Positions 28,901-35,131 of a stretch of DNA of 64,000 nt are shown piece by piece (positions within the stretch are counted from its first letter, which is position 1; every line of letters starts with the position of its first letter). A program made the position numbers and the translations under genes. This DNA comes from Imperialibacter sp963977595 (lineage in GTDB: Bacteria; Bacteroidota; Bacteroidia; Cytophagales; Cyclobacteriaceae): NCBI RefSeq assembly GCF_048007035.1, contig NZ_CP180355.1:5456001-5520000 (forward strand). Reading direction: 5' to 3'. The notes under the pieces are model-generated. The model made no database searches. It was not told where the DNA came from and saw only the letters and a list, made by a program, of their open reading frames with translations.

Positions 28901-31900
28901 GAAATGCCTTAACGGTAACCGGCCAGGCATTGACCCAGACAATAGGTCAGGTTAGTTTGGGAGGCAATGTAGATGCGACCAATGGTTTAGATGTAAGTGG
29001 GGCTGACTTGACAGTGAATGGAGGCTTCACGGTAACGAATGGTACAGGTGCCTTAGATGCTGGAGCTACAGAGCTAACGAGTTTAAGTTTTGATGCGAGT
29101 GCTACTACGGCAGATGATATATTGACATCGGTTCGGGCAGATGGAGTAGCAACAGATACCAAGCTAGTAACAGAGAAGGCCGTTCGGGATGCGATCACTG
29201 GCAGCGTAACTGCCGACAACGGTTTGACCGAAGAGGCAGACGGCAATATTAAGCTAGGTGGCCCCTTGACTGAGGCGACGACAGTAGCTACCGCTGCTGG
29301 TTTTGGTTTAACGGTAACCACAGATGGGGGGGACAGCTTTGTAGTAGACGGAGCCAATGGAGATTTAACAGTAGATACAGACGGCAATGTAAGTCTTGAT
29401 GGAACAGCGACCTTGACGACCAATGATCAGGTCGACTTCAATGGTAACGTGGATGCCAATGCAGGATTAGACGTTACAGGTGGCGCTTTGACTGTAGACA
29501 ACCAGGCTATCACTCAGACGACAGGGGGTCAGGTAAGCTTTGCGGGCAATGTAGACGCTACGAATGGTTTAGATGTTACGGGAAATGCCTTAACGGTAAC
29601 CGGCCAGGCATTGACCCAGACAGTAGGTCAGGTTAGTTTGGGAGGCAATGTAGATGCGACCAATGGTTTAGATGTAAGTGGGGCTGACTTGACAGTGAAT
29701 GGAGGCTTCACGGTAACGAATGGTACAGGTGCCTTAGATGCTGGAGCTACAGAGCTAACGAGTTTAAGTTTTGATGCGAGTGCTACTACGGCAGATGATA
29801 TATTGACATCGGTAAGAGCAGATGGAGTAGCAACAGATACCAAGCTAGTAACAGAGAAGGCCGTTCGGGATGCGATCACTGGCAGCGTGAGTGCCGACAA
29901 CGGTTTGACCGAAGAGGCAGACGGCAATATTAAGCTAGGTGGCCCCTTGACTGAGGCGACGACAGTAGCTACCGCTGCTGGTTTTGGTTTAACGGTAACC
30001 ACAGATGGGGGGGACAGCTTTGTAGTAGACGGAGCCAATGGAGATTTAACAGTAGATACAGACGGCAATGTAAGTCTTGATGGAACAGCGACCTTGACGA
30101 CCAATGATCAGGTCGACTTCAATGGTAACGTGGATGCCAATGCAGGATTAGACGTTACAGGTGGCGCTTTGACTGTAGACAACCAGGCTATCACTCAGAC
30201 GACAGGGGGTCAGGTAAGCTTTGCGGGCAATGTAGACGCTACGAATGGTTTAGATGTTACGGGAAATGCCTTAACGGTAACCGGCCAGGCATTGACCCAG
30301 ACAATAGGTCAGGTTAGTTTGGGAGGCAATGTAGATGCGACCAATGGTTTAGATGTAAGTGGGGCTGACTTGACAGTGAATGGAGGCTTCACGGTAACGA
30401 ATGGTACAGGTGCCTTAGATGCTGGAGCTACAGAGCTAACGAGTTTAAGTTTTGATGCGAGTGCTACTACGGCAGATGATATATTGACATCGGTAAGAGC
30501 AGATGGAGTAGCAACAGATACCAAGCTAGTAACAGAGAAGGCCGTTCGGGATGCGATCACTGGCAGCGTAACTGCCGACAACGGTTTGACCGAAGAGGCA
30601 GACGGCAATATTAAGCTAGGTGGCCCCTTGACTGAGGCGACGACAGTAGCTACCGCTGCTGGTTTTGGTTTAACGGTAACCACAGATGGGGGGGACAGCT
30701 TTGTAGTAGACGGAGCCAATGGAGATTTAACAGTAGATACAGACGGCAATGTAAGTCTTGATGGAACAGCGACCTTGACGACCAATGATCAGGTCGACTT
30801 CAATGGTAACGTGGATGCCAATGCAGGATTAGACGTTACAGGTGGCGCTTTGACTGTAGACAACCAGGCTATCACTCAGACGACAGGGGGTCAGGTAAGC
30901 TTTGCGGGCAATGTAGACGCTACGAATGGTTTAGATGTTACGGGAAATGCCTTAACGGTAACCGGCCAGGCATTGACCCAGACAGTAGGTCAGGTTAGTT
31001 TGGGAGGCAATGTAGATGCGACCAATGGTTTAGATGTAAGTGGGGCTGACTTGACAGTGAATGGAGGCTTCACGGTAACGAATGGTACAGGTGCCTTAGA
31101 TGCTGGAGCTACAGAGCTAACGAGTTTAAGTTTTGATGCGAGTGCTACTACGGCAGATGATATATTGACATCGGTAAGAGCAGATGGAGTAGCAACAGAT
31201 ACCAAGCTAGTAACAGAGAAGGCCGTTCGGGATGCGATCACTGGCAGCGTGAGTGCCGACAACGGTTTGACCGAAGAGGCAGACGGCAATATTAAGCTAG
31301 GTGGCCCCTTGACTGAGGCGACGACAGTAGCTACCGCTGCTGGTTTTGGTTTAACGGTAACCACAGATGGGGGGGACAGCTTTGTAGTAGACGGAGCCAA
31401 TGGAGATTTAACAGTAGATACGGACGGCAATGTAAGTCTTGATGGAACAGCGACCTTGACGACCAATGATCAGGTCGACTTCAATGGTAACGTGGATGCC
31501 AATGCAGGATTAGACGTTACAGGTGGCGCTTTGACTGTAGACAACCAGGCTATCACTCAGACGACAGGGGGTCAGGTAAGCTTTGCGGGCAATGTAGACG
31601 CTACGAATGGTTTAGATGTTACGGGAAATGCCTTAACGGTAACCGGCCAGGCATTGACCCAGACAGTAGGTCAGGTTAGTTTGGGAGGCAATGTAGATGC
31701 GACCAATGGTTTAGATGTAAGTGGGGCTGACTTGACAGTGAATGGAGGCTTCACGGTAACGAATGGTACAGGTGCCTTAGATGCTGGAGCTACAGAGCTA
31801 ACGAGTTTAAGTTTTGATGCGAGTGCTACTACGGCAGATGATATATTGACATCGGTAAGAGCAGATGGAGTAGCAACAGATACCAAGCTAGTAACAGAGA

Positions 31901-33798
31901 AGGCCGTTCGGGATGCATTTACAGCGAGCAATACATTAACATCAGCGAATATATTTGTAGGTAATGCTTCGAATGTTGCGACAGGGGTTGCTTTGGGTGG
32001 TGATGCATCTATTGACAATGCAGGATTGCTGACGATCAGTTCAAACGCAGTCGGTTCAAGTGAGATAGCTAACGACGAGATAGTAGATGCCGATATTAAC
32101 TCAGCCGCAGCTATAAGTGCAACAAAACTACAATCGTCCGTGATGGTGGAGGGTGAAGATGTAAGCTTGCTCAACAATGATGTTGGTTATTTGACGGCAG
32201 TCACAAGTGCTACCATCACCAATGATGAAATAGTAGATGCCGATATTAACTCAGCCGCAGCTATAAGTGCATCAAAACTACAAGCCTCTGTGATGGTTGA
32301 GGGTGAAGATGTGAGTTTACTCAACAATGATGCTGGTTATTTGACGACAGTCACAAGTGCTGCCATCACCAACGATGAAATAGTAGATGCTGACATCAAT
32401 TCAGCCGCAGCTATAAGCGCATCAAAACTACAAGCCTCTGTGATGGTTGAGGGTGAAGATGTGAGTTTACTCAACAATGATGCTGGTTATTTGACGACAG
32501 TCACAAGTGCTGCCATCACCAATGATGAAATAGTAGATGCTGACATCAATTCAGCCGCAGCTATAAGTGCATCAAAACTACAAGCCTCTGTGATGGTTGA
32601 GGGTGAAGATGTGAGTTTACTCAACAATGATGCTGGTTATTTGACGACAGTCACAAGTGCTGCCATCACCAATGATGAAATAGTAGATGCCGATATTAAC
32701 TCAGCCGCAGCTATAAGCGCATCAAAACTACAAGCCTCTGTGATGGTTGAGGGTGAAGATGTGAGTTTACTCAACAATGATGCTGGTTATTTGACGACAG
32801 TCACAAGTGCTGCCATCACCAATGATGAAATAGTAGATGCTGACATCAATTCAGCCGCAGCTATAAGCGCATCAAAACTACAAGCTTCTGTGATGGTTGA
32901 GGGTGAAGATGTGAGTTTACTCAACAATGATGCTGGTTATTTGACGACAGTCACAAGTGCTGCCATCACCAATGATGAAATAGTAGATGCTGACATCAAT
33001 TCAGCCGCAGCTATAAGCGCATCAAAACTACAAGCTTCTGTGATGGTTGAGGGTGAAGATGTGAGTTTACTCAACAATGATGCTGGTTATTTGACGACAG
33101 TCACAAGTGCTACCATCACCAATGATGAAATAGTAAATGCTGATATTAACTCGGCGGCTGCCATAGACGCTACAAAAATTGCGAATGGGTCTGTCGACAA
33201 CACGGAGTTCCAGTTTGTTAATAACTTAGATCAGTCTCTGGCAACCACTGCGAATGTAACGTTCAACGGTATTACCGTAACGAATGTGTCGGGCGCAACA
33301 ACTGGAGGAACATTAACTATCGATGGCTCTGGCACCTTCTCCACCTCTGATATTAGACTCAAAGAAAATATCAGGCCGCTTGAAAACCCCCTTGATAAAA
33401 TATTAGCAACAGAAGGGCTTTCATACAACTATAAGGCTGAGTCAAGCCAAGACGTTCATTTTGGTGTGATTGCGCAAGAAATTGAAAAGCTATTTCCTCA
33501 CATGGTGAAGGAAAACCAACAGGGATTCAAAACAGTGAACTACACCGAACTCATCCCTGTCCTCATCGAAGCCATCAAAGAGCAGCAGAAGCTGATTGAG
33601 AAGTTAATGGCCGACCTCAGTGATGAGAAAACAACTAAGGAAGAGATGAAAGCGGCACTTGACAAACAAATGAAGCTTTCCGAAATGCAAATGAAGCTCA
33701 TGGCGCAGTTGCAAATGGAAAACTCTTCCATGAAGAGTGACATCGACCTTATTAAAGAGCAGATGGGTATCAAGTCAGCGACCAAAACCAATGAATAA
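19936..33798 (+). CDS. Giant repetitive surface fibre protein with C-terminal S74 chaperone domain
   Basis: 4,620 residues. A Sec signal peptide ends at ARA/Q (residue ~24). The N-terminal ~80 residues resemble the head module of Bacteroidota tail-fiber-domain proteins (VSPNSNQGFLVPQ, then FYYWANGAWRKG). Residues ~144-1175 are degenerate decapeptides of the type VTTAKIADGN interrupted by ~60-residue glycine/aspartate-rich modules. Residues 1576-3994 are ten full and one partial 227-residue repeats, and 4046-4395 are seven 50-residue repeats. From Ser4471 (SDIRLKENI) an S74 intramolecular chaperone/peptidase domain runs to about 4570, followed by a coiled coil to the end. In the S74 family this domain trimerises tailspikes and cleaves itself off at the conserved Ser. 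The only cysteine lies in the signal peptide. No type IX sorting domain is present. I infer a trimeric extracellular adhesin or fibre. Confidence 0.9.
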   Translation: MKINLAKIKLAIIVCLIPFFGARAQEFSVGVNTLTPNKNAVLHLVSPNSNQGFLVPQVSTSQRQSMIPILASGTTNNGLIVYDGDENSFYYWANGAWRKGLGVFEGAVAGGDLTGTFPNPVLKPSIVTFDKLAPFSVIGEKIAPGAVTTNKIENGAVTSDKLAVSGATAGTFGNETTVSQVTVNDRGIITSVANVAISIVSDNIVDGSIINIDLADNTITINKIDAEGTVSSVLGTDAAGAPTWIPLSNFASSTLATSNVFIGNDTGTASAQPVIGDATLTYTATGADLQLAADAVTANEIATGAVTSNEILDGGVQTADIADQNVTTAKIADDGVTATKINADVAGVGLSPNGTTGALDVNAGNGLTINGDDLEADIAQLAGQGLGANTGTGAVDIKVDGTSLEIASDIVQVASGGISNAKLAADAVTSDKIADGSISAADIATGAVSTDEILDLTIATADIADNAVTRDKINGDVAGDGLEQHTDGTLRVKVGSGLSFDPDKKLQLAIVPNDDEFLIGTSSGFEGTTVVGDISMTYNTGTDRIDSKIQPDKVTATEIATDAVGSAEILAGAVNTSELADGAVTNAKLGASAVTSDKIADGTIQAVDIVNLGVTTAKINDNAITTGKIADGQVQTLDIADANVTTAKIANNAIVTGKLADDAVTPAKLDALVAGLGLVQNVTGALDIGEGNGIKVNANDIEVDLSDIDGVALQENAGVLDVQFDDVTIGVNADKLEVKDAGIVTAKLNDGAVTNAKLADNSVSTGKIVDGTIQAGDIADGNITNVKLAANSVNTGKIEDGQVQTADLADANVTTAKVADSNITTAKLADDAVNAAKLNADVAGAGLVQNGTTGAIDIGAGNGITVNANNIQVDISGIAGTALADDGSDGTLDVQVDGSTIGVNANKLYVPASGITATQLANDAVTTNKLINDAVTTSKIADGNVQTADIADANVTTVKIADNAITTAKIQDGQVQTSDIADANVTTAKIADGNVTTAKLNDDAVTAAKLNADVSGAGLIQNGTTGAIDIGAGNGITVNADNIQVDISGIAGTALADDGTDGTLDVQVDGSTIGVTGNALFVPNAGIGTAQIANAGVTTAKLADGNVTTVKIADGSVTTAKIADGNVLTGKIANDAITSAKIQDGQVQTSDIADGTIQTIDIGDNQVTVAKLQNGTPGNTQLIVADQTTGEPGYVNLSTVIGNLAGNGLVGNVEKIDANVDDVTIEVVTDKLQLKDGGITNPKIASRTITFDKLSGTAGFENSLLINNSSNFPVWFAPGSNQVLITSSGGSITTKPIGEFATNNLAYGSIFIGNSSGISTQLSVNNAGNLIIGNGTSAASLPLTGDINLNGAGATSIQNNAVQGDDIDVTSGNFVVAGPNQVQLNNTNGLQVANATDLNGSLTMDGSTFSLDATGASNVTTTAGALTLQGAGGVNIGATGVLTNVIGGLNVTQDADIDGNTTLNGNVTLGDASTDGVTVTGEILGGSPLNFEGSTNNNIYTTFSITDPTIARTINFPNASGTVVLSSGLSLANNLALTSDNNGQIANATDLQPFTVESNDINIGDDASDQVDFIGQVDFNGNVDANAGLDVTGGALTVDNQAITQTTGGQVSFAGNVDATNGLDVTGNALTVTGQALTQTVGQVSLGGNVDATNGLDVSGADLTVNGGFTVTNGTGALDAGATELTSLSFDASATTADDILTSVRADGVATDTKLVTEKAVRDAITGSVTADNGLTEEADGNIKLGGPLTEATTVATAAGFGLTVTTDGGDSFVVDGANGDLTVDTDGNVSLDGTATLTTNDQVDFNGNVDANAGLDVTGGALTVDNQAITQTTGGQVSFAGNVDATNGLDVTGNALTVTGQALTQTIGQVSLGGNVDATNGLDVSGADLTVNGGFTVTNGTGALDAGATELTSLSFDASATTADDILTSVRADGVATDTKLVTEKAVRDAITGSVTADNGLTEEADGNIKLGGPLTEATTVATAAGFGLTVTTDGGDSFVVDGANGDLTVDTDGNVSLDGTATLTTNDQVDFNGNVDANAGLDVTGGALTVDNQAITQTTGGQVSFAGNVDATNGLDVTGNALTVTGQALTQTIGQVSLGGNVDATNGLDVSGADLTVNGGFTVTNGTGALDAGATELTSLSFDASATTADDILTSVRADGVATDTKLVTEKAVRDAITGSVTADNGLTEEADGNIKLGGPLTEATTVATAAGFGLTVTTDGGDSFVVDGANGDLTVDTDGNVSLDGTATLTTNDQVDFNGNVDANAGLDVTGGALTVDNQAITQTTGGQVSFAGNVDATNGLDVTGNALTVTGQALTQTVGQVSLGGNVDATNGLDVSGADLTVNGGFTVTNGTGALDAGATELTSLSFDASATTADDILTSVRADGVATDTKLVTEKAVRDAITGSVSADNGLTEEADGNIKLGGPLTEATTVATAAGFGLTVTTDGGDSFVVDGANGDLTVDTDGNVSLDGTATLTTNDQVDFNGNVDANAGLDVTGGALTVDNQAITQTTGGQVSFAGNVDATNGLDVTGNALTVTGQALTQTIGQVSLGGNVDATNGLDVSGADLTVNGGFTVTNGTGALDAGATELTSLSFDASATTADDILTSVRADGVATDTKLVTEKAVRDAITGSVTADNGLTEEADGNIKLGGPLTEATTVATAAGFGLTVTTDGGDSFVVDGANGDLTVDTDGNVSLDGTATLTTNDQVDFNGNVDANAGLDVTGGALTVDNQAITQTTGGQVSFAGNVDATNGLDVTGNALTVTGQALTQTVGQVSLGGNVDATNGLDVSGADLTVNGGFTVTNGTGALDAGATELTSLSFDASATTADDILTSVRADGVATDTKLVTEKAVRDAITGSVSADNGLTEEADGNIKLGGPLTEATTVATAAGFGLTVTTDGGDSFVVDGANGDLTVDTDGNVSLDGTATLTTNDQVDFNGNVDANAGLDVTGGALTVDNQAITQTTGGQVSFAGNVDATNGLDVTGNALTVTGQALTQTIGQVSLGGNVDATNGLDVSGADLTVNGGFTVTNGTGALDAGATELTSLSFDASATTADDILTSVRADGVATDTKLVTEKAVRDAITGSVTADNGLTEEADGNIKLGGPLTEATTVATAAGFGLTVTTDGGDSFVVDGANGDLTVDTDGNVSLDGTATLTTNDQVDFNGNVDANAGLDVTGGALTVDNQAITQTTGGQVSFAGNVDATNGLDVTGNALTVTGQALTQTVGQVSLGGNVDATNGLDVSGADLTVNGGFTVTNGTGALDAGATELTSLSFDASATTADDILTSVRADGVATDTKLVTEKAVRDAITGSVSADNGLTEEADGNIKLGGPLTEATTVATAAGFGLTVTTDGGDSFVVDGANGDLTVDTDGNVSLDGTATLTTNDQVDFNGNVDANAGLDVTGGALTVDNQAITQTTGGQVSFAGNVDATNGLDVTGNALTVTGQALTQTIGQVSLGGNVDATNGLDVSGADLTVNGGFTVTNGTGALDAGATELTSLSFDASATTADDILTSVRADGVATDTKLVTEKAVRDAITGSVTADNGLTEEADGNIKLGGPLTEATTVATAAGFGLTVTTDGGDSFVVDGANGDLTVDTDGNVSLDGTATLTTNDQVDFNGNVDANAGLDVTGGALTVDNQAITQTTGGQVSFAGNVDATNGLDVTGNALTVTGQALTQTVGQVSLGGNVDATNGLDVSGADLTVNGGFTVTNGTGALDAGATELTSLSFDASATTADDILTSVRADGVATDTKLVTEKAVRDAITGSVSADNGLTEEADGNIKLGGPLTEATTVATAAGFGLTVTTDGGDSFVVDGANGDLTVDTDGNVSLDGTATLTTNDQVDFNGNVDANAGLDVTGGALTVDNQAITQTTGGQVSFAGNVDATNGLDVTGNALTVTGQALTQTVGQVSLGGNVDATNGLDVSGADLTVNGGFTVTNGTGALDAGATELTSLSFDASATTADDILTSVRADGVATDTKLVTEKAVRDAFTASNTLTSANIFVGNASNVATGVALGGDASIDNAGLLTISSNAVGSSEIANDEIVDADINSAAAISATKLQSSVMVEGEDVSLLNNDVGYLTAVTSATITNDEIVDADINSAAAISASKLQASVMVEGEDVSLLNNDAGYLTTVTSAAITNDEIVDADINSAAAISASKLQASVMVEGEDVSLLNNDAGYLTTVTSAAITNDEIVDADINSAAAISASKLQASVMVEGEDVSLLNNDAGYLTTVTSAAITNDEIVDADINSAAAISASKLQASVMVEGEDVSLLNNDAGYLTTVTSAAITNDEIVDADINSAAAISASKLQASVMVEGEDVSLLNNDAGYLTTVTSAAITNDEIVDADINSAAAISASKLQASVMVEGEDVSLLNNDAGYLTTVTSATITNDEIVNADINSAAAIDATKIANGSVDNTEFQFVNNLDQSLATTANVTFNGITVTNVSGATTGGTLTIDGSGTFSTSDIRLKENIRPLENPLDKILATEGLSYNYKAESSQDVHFGVIAQEIEKLFPHMVKENQQGFKTVNYTELIPVLIEAIKEQQKLIEKLMADLSDEKTTKEEMKAALDKQMKLSEMQMKLMAQLQMENSSMKSDIDLIKEQMGIKSATKTNE
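20365..23460 (+). repeat. Degenerate 30-bp (decapeptide) repeats with interspersed ~516-bp modules
   Basis: Within the fibre gene, decapeptides of form xxVTTAKIAD/xxIQTxDIAD recur in long tandem runs; they are recognisable in protein but diverged in DNA. Runs are separated by a longer module containing GNGITVNANNIQVDISGIAG and LDVQVDGSTIGV. The two best copies of that module begin about 516 bp apart (GCAGGAACTGC at 22570 and 23086). The divergence between copies is much greater than in the 681-bp array downstream, so this part is older. The motif style is that of phage tail-fibre repeats. Confidence 0.8.
24661..31916 (+). repeat. 681-bp tandem repeat array, 10 full + 1 partial copy
   Basis: Copies begin with CAGGTCGACTTCAATGG at 24661, 25342, 26023, 26704, 27385, 28066, 28747, 29428, 30109, 30790 and 31471. 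The last copy breaks off after 31916 (446 bp). 681 bp is 227 codons, so the frame is kept. Copies differ at only a handful of positions: GTA/ATA giving Val/Ile, TAAGA/TTCGG (synonymous), ACT/AGT giving Thr/Ser, ACA/ACG and one ACT/ACC. Each unit holds three ~33-residue sub-repeats (GNVDATNGLDVTGNALTV-like) plus a ~125-residue segment with TKLVTEKAVRDAI, typical of phage tail fibres. An 18-bp fragment of the unit start (24643-24660) abuts copy 1. Confidence 0.95.
32071..33180 (+). repeat. 150-bp tandem repeat array, 7 full + 1 partial copy
   Basis: Units begin with AAYGAYGARATAGTAGATGC at 32071, 32221, 32371, 32521, 32671, 32821 and 32971; a diverged partial eighth begins at 33121. Each encodes 50 residues (core VMVEGEDVSLLNNDAGYLTT flanked by NDEIVDADINSAAAI). 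The internal five are nearly identical. Two synonymous versions of one segment (GCCGATATTAAC and GCTGACATCAAT) alternate irregularly between copies, a mosaic suggesting recombination. The array sits between the 681-bp repeats and the S74 domain. Confidence 0.93.
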
Positions 33799-35131
33799 GG
33801 TACTTGCTACCATATTGCTCAGTTTACTGGCTGCCACTTCGGTGGCAGCTCAGGGGCTCTATACCCCATCGGGCGTTCAGTTGAAAGTAGGAAGCTCGGC
33901 CAGCCTCAAAATTGGTGGTGACCTGACTAATAAAGGTCAGGTATATGATGAGGGACTGCTTGTTATCGATGGTGCTGTCAACAACGAAAACAGGTTGAAT
34001 ATCAGTAACAATGCCTCAACACCACCGGTATTGGACTCCAACGGCCTCATCAACAATACAGGTAATTTAGAAAATGTAGGCCTCATCAGAGTTTCTGGGA
34101 ATTGGAGCAATACAGGTACCTATAACGGTATAGACGGTGAGATTGAACTGGATGGCACTTCTGACCAAACATTCTCAAGTACGCCCACCGATGTGCACAG
34201 TATTGTGGTAAATTCAACTGGTACAACGCTATTTACTGGAGACACTGTTCGTGTGGTCGGAATGATCAACTTTGTTAATGGTTATGTGGACGCTAATCCT
34301 GGTAGCTATTTGGTCATTGAAGATGGAGCAGAGGTGCTTGGTGGCAGCGACAACTCTTACTCGGAGGGAAAACTTTATCACCGGGGGCTTGGGTATAAGT
34401 TCTTTCCAGTGGGAAATGACGCACTCTATTTACCTGTTTATCTGGAGAATGTTTTTGGCGAAAACCCCCTCATAGGTGTGGAAGTTGGTGCTTTTTCTCA
34501 GGCACCTTTTCCGGATCGGCTTTTGGTCGGCGTTGCCGAGGACTACTATTGGGATATTGAAACTGCGTTGGGCAGATTTGATAGCAGCAAAGTAACCGTC
34601 GACTATGTGGGTGCTGACCTTGAAAGCAGCCAGAACCGAAATGACATTGCTTTTGATAGCGCCACGCCTGCGCTGGCAGAGGCGGAGTCTCTTGACGAGC
34701 CATTTACAAACTTGTTCACAACAGATGACTCTGTCGAAGATCCTGACTTGTTTTCCTCAGGTCTGCTTACTGGAGAAAAAAGTTTCACAAAAAGGTACCT
34801 GGCTGTAGCCCTTTCCCCTAAGGTACCTGCCGACGGTGTGTCCTATATCCCAACCGCTTTTTCTCCATTGTCAGTCAATGAGGAAGATCAGGTCTTGAAA
34901 TTTTACAGTGAGAAGGTGATTCCTGATGGGTTTTCATTCAAAATCTATGATCGCTTTGGCGACGTTTTGTATGAGACCAACGATTTGTCGGATGCGCAGA
35001 CCAACGGATGGAATGGCTTGCTTAAGAGTGGGAAGCCGGCGTCAGGTGGGTATTACTTTTACTCCGCAAAGTTTGAGTTTTTTAATGGAAGAAAAATGTC
35101 GAAAACTGGGCAGGTAATGCTAATAAGATGA
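33791..35131 (+). CDS. Secreted protein with type B (CHU_C) type IX sorting domain
   Basis: About 446 residues: a signal peptide (MNKVLATILLSLLAATSVAAQ) and beta-rich sequence with repeated short strands (NTGNLENVGLIRVSGNWSNTGTY), suggesting a beta-solenoid. The C-terminal ~90 residues are of the gliding-motility-associated CHU_C type: FSPLSVNEEDQVLKFYSE, FKIYDRFGDVLYET, WNGLLKSGKPASGGYYFY and the terminal GQVMLIR. In Flavobacterium such type B domains depend on a partner PorP/SprF protein for export. The ATG at 33791 overlaps the fibre stop in ATGAATAA. The frame is open back to 33737, but that would lack a signal peptide. The context suggests it is the type IX cargo that accompanies or anchors the giant fibre. 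Confidence 0.87.
   Translation: MNKVLATILLSLLAATSVAAQGLYTPSGVQLKVGSSASLKIGGDLTNKGQVYDEGLLVIDGAVNNENRLNISNNASTPPVLDSNGLINNTGNLENVGLIRVSGNWSNTGTYNGIDGEIELDGTSDQTFSSTPTDVHSIVVNSTGTTLFTGDTVRVVGMINFVNGYVDANPGSYLVIEDGAEVLGGSDNSYSEGKLYHRGLGYKFFPVGNDALYLPVYLENVFGENPLIGVEVGAFSQAPFPDRLLVGVAEDYYWDIETALGRFDSSKVTVDYVGADLESSQNRNDIAFDSATPALAEAESLDEPFTNLFTTDDSVEDPDLFSSGLLTGEKSFTKRYLAVALSPKVPADGVSYIPTAFSPLSVNEEDQVLKFYSEKVIPDGFSFKIYDRFGDVLYETNDLSDAQTNGWNGLLKSGKPASGGYYFYSAKFEFFNGRKMSKTGQVMLIR

Noticed and set aside
24861..32177. A series of 158-codon minus-strand open frames, one per 681-bp repeat (and a similar last one)
   Set aside because: They are shadows of the coding strand: they repeat exactly with the 681-bp period, have Ser/Val/Pro-rich low-complexity translations (SVAPASKAPVPFVTVKPP) and no independent start context.
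24661..33180. Regular repeats considered as a CRISPR array or satellite DNA
   Set aside because: Units are contiguous without spacers, multiples of three and inside one open frame that continues into an S74 domain; they are coding repeats.
33737..33790. Upstream in-frame start for the CHU_C protein within the fibre gene
   Set aside because: It would bury the signal peptide; the ATG at 33791 begins it directly.
19936..33798. Fibre gene as part of a prophage, because of S74 and tail-fibre-like repeats
   Set aside because: No capsid, terminase, baseplate, lysis or integrase genes are near. The protein has a Sec signal peptide and sits in an operon with bacterial envelope genes.
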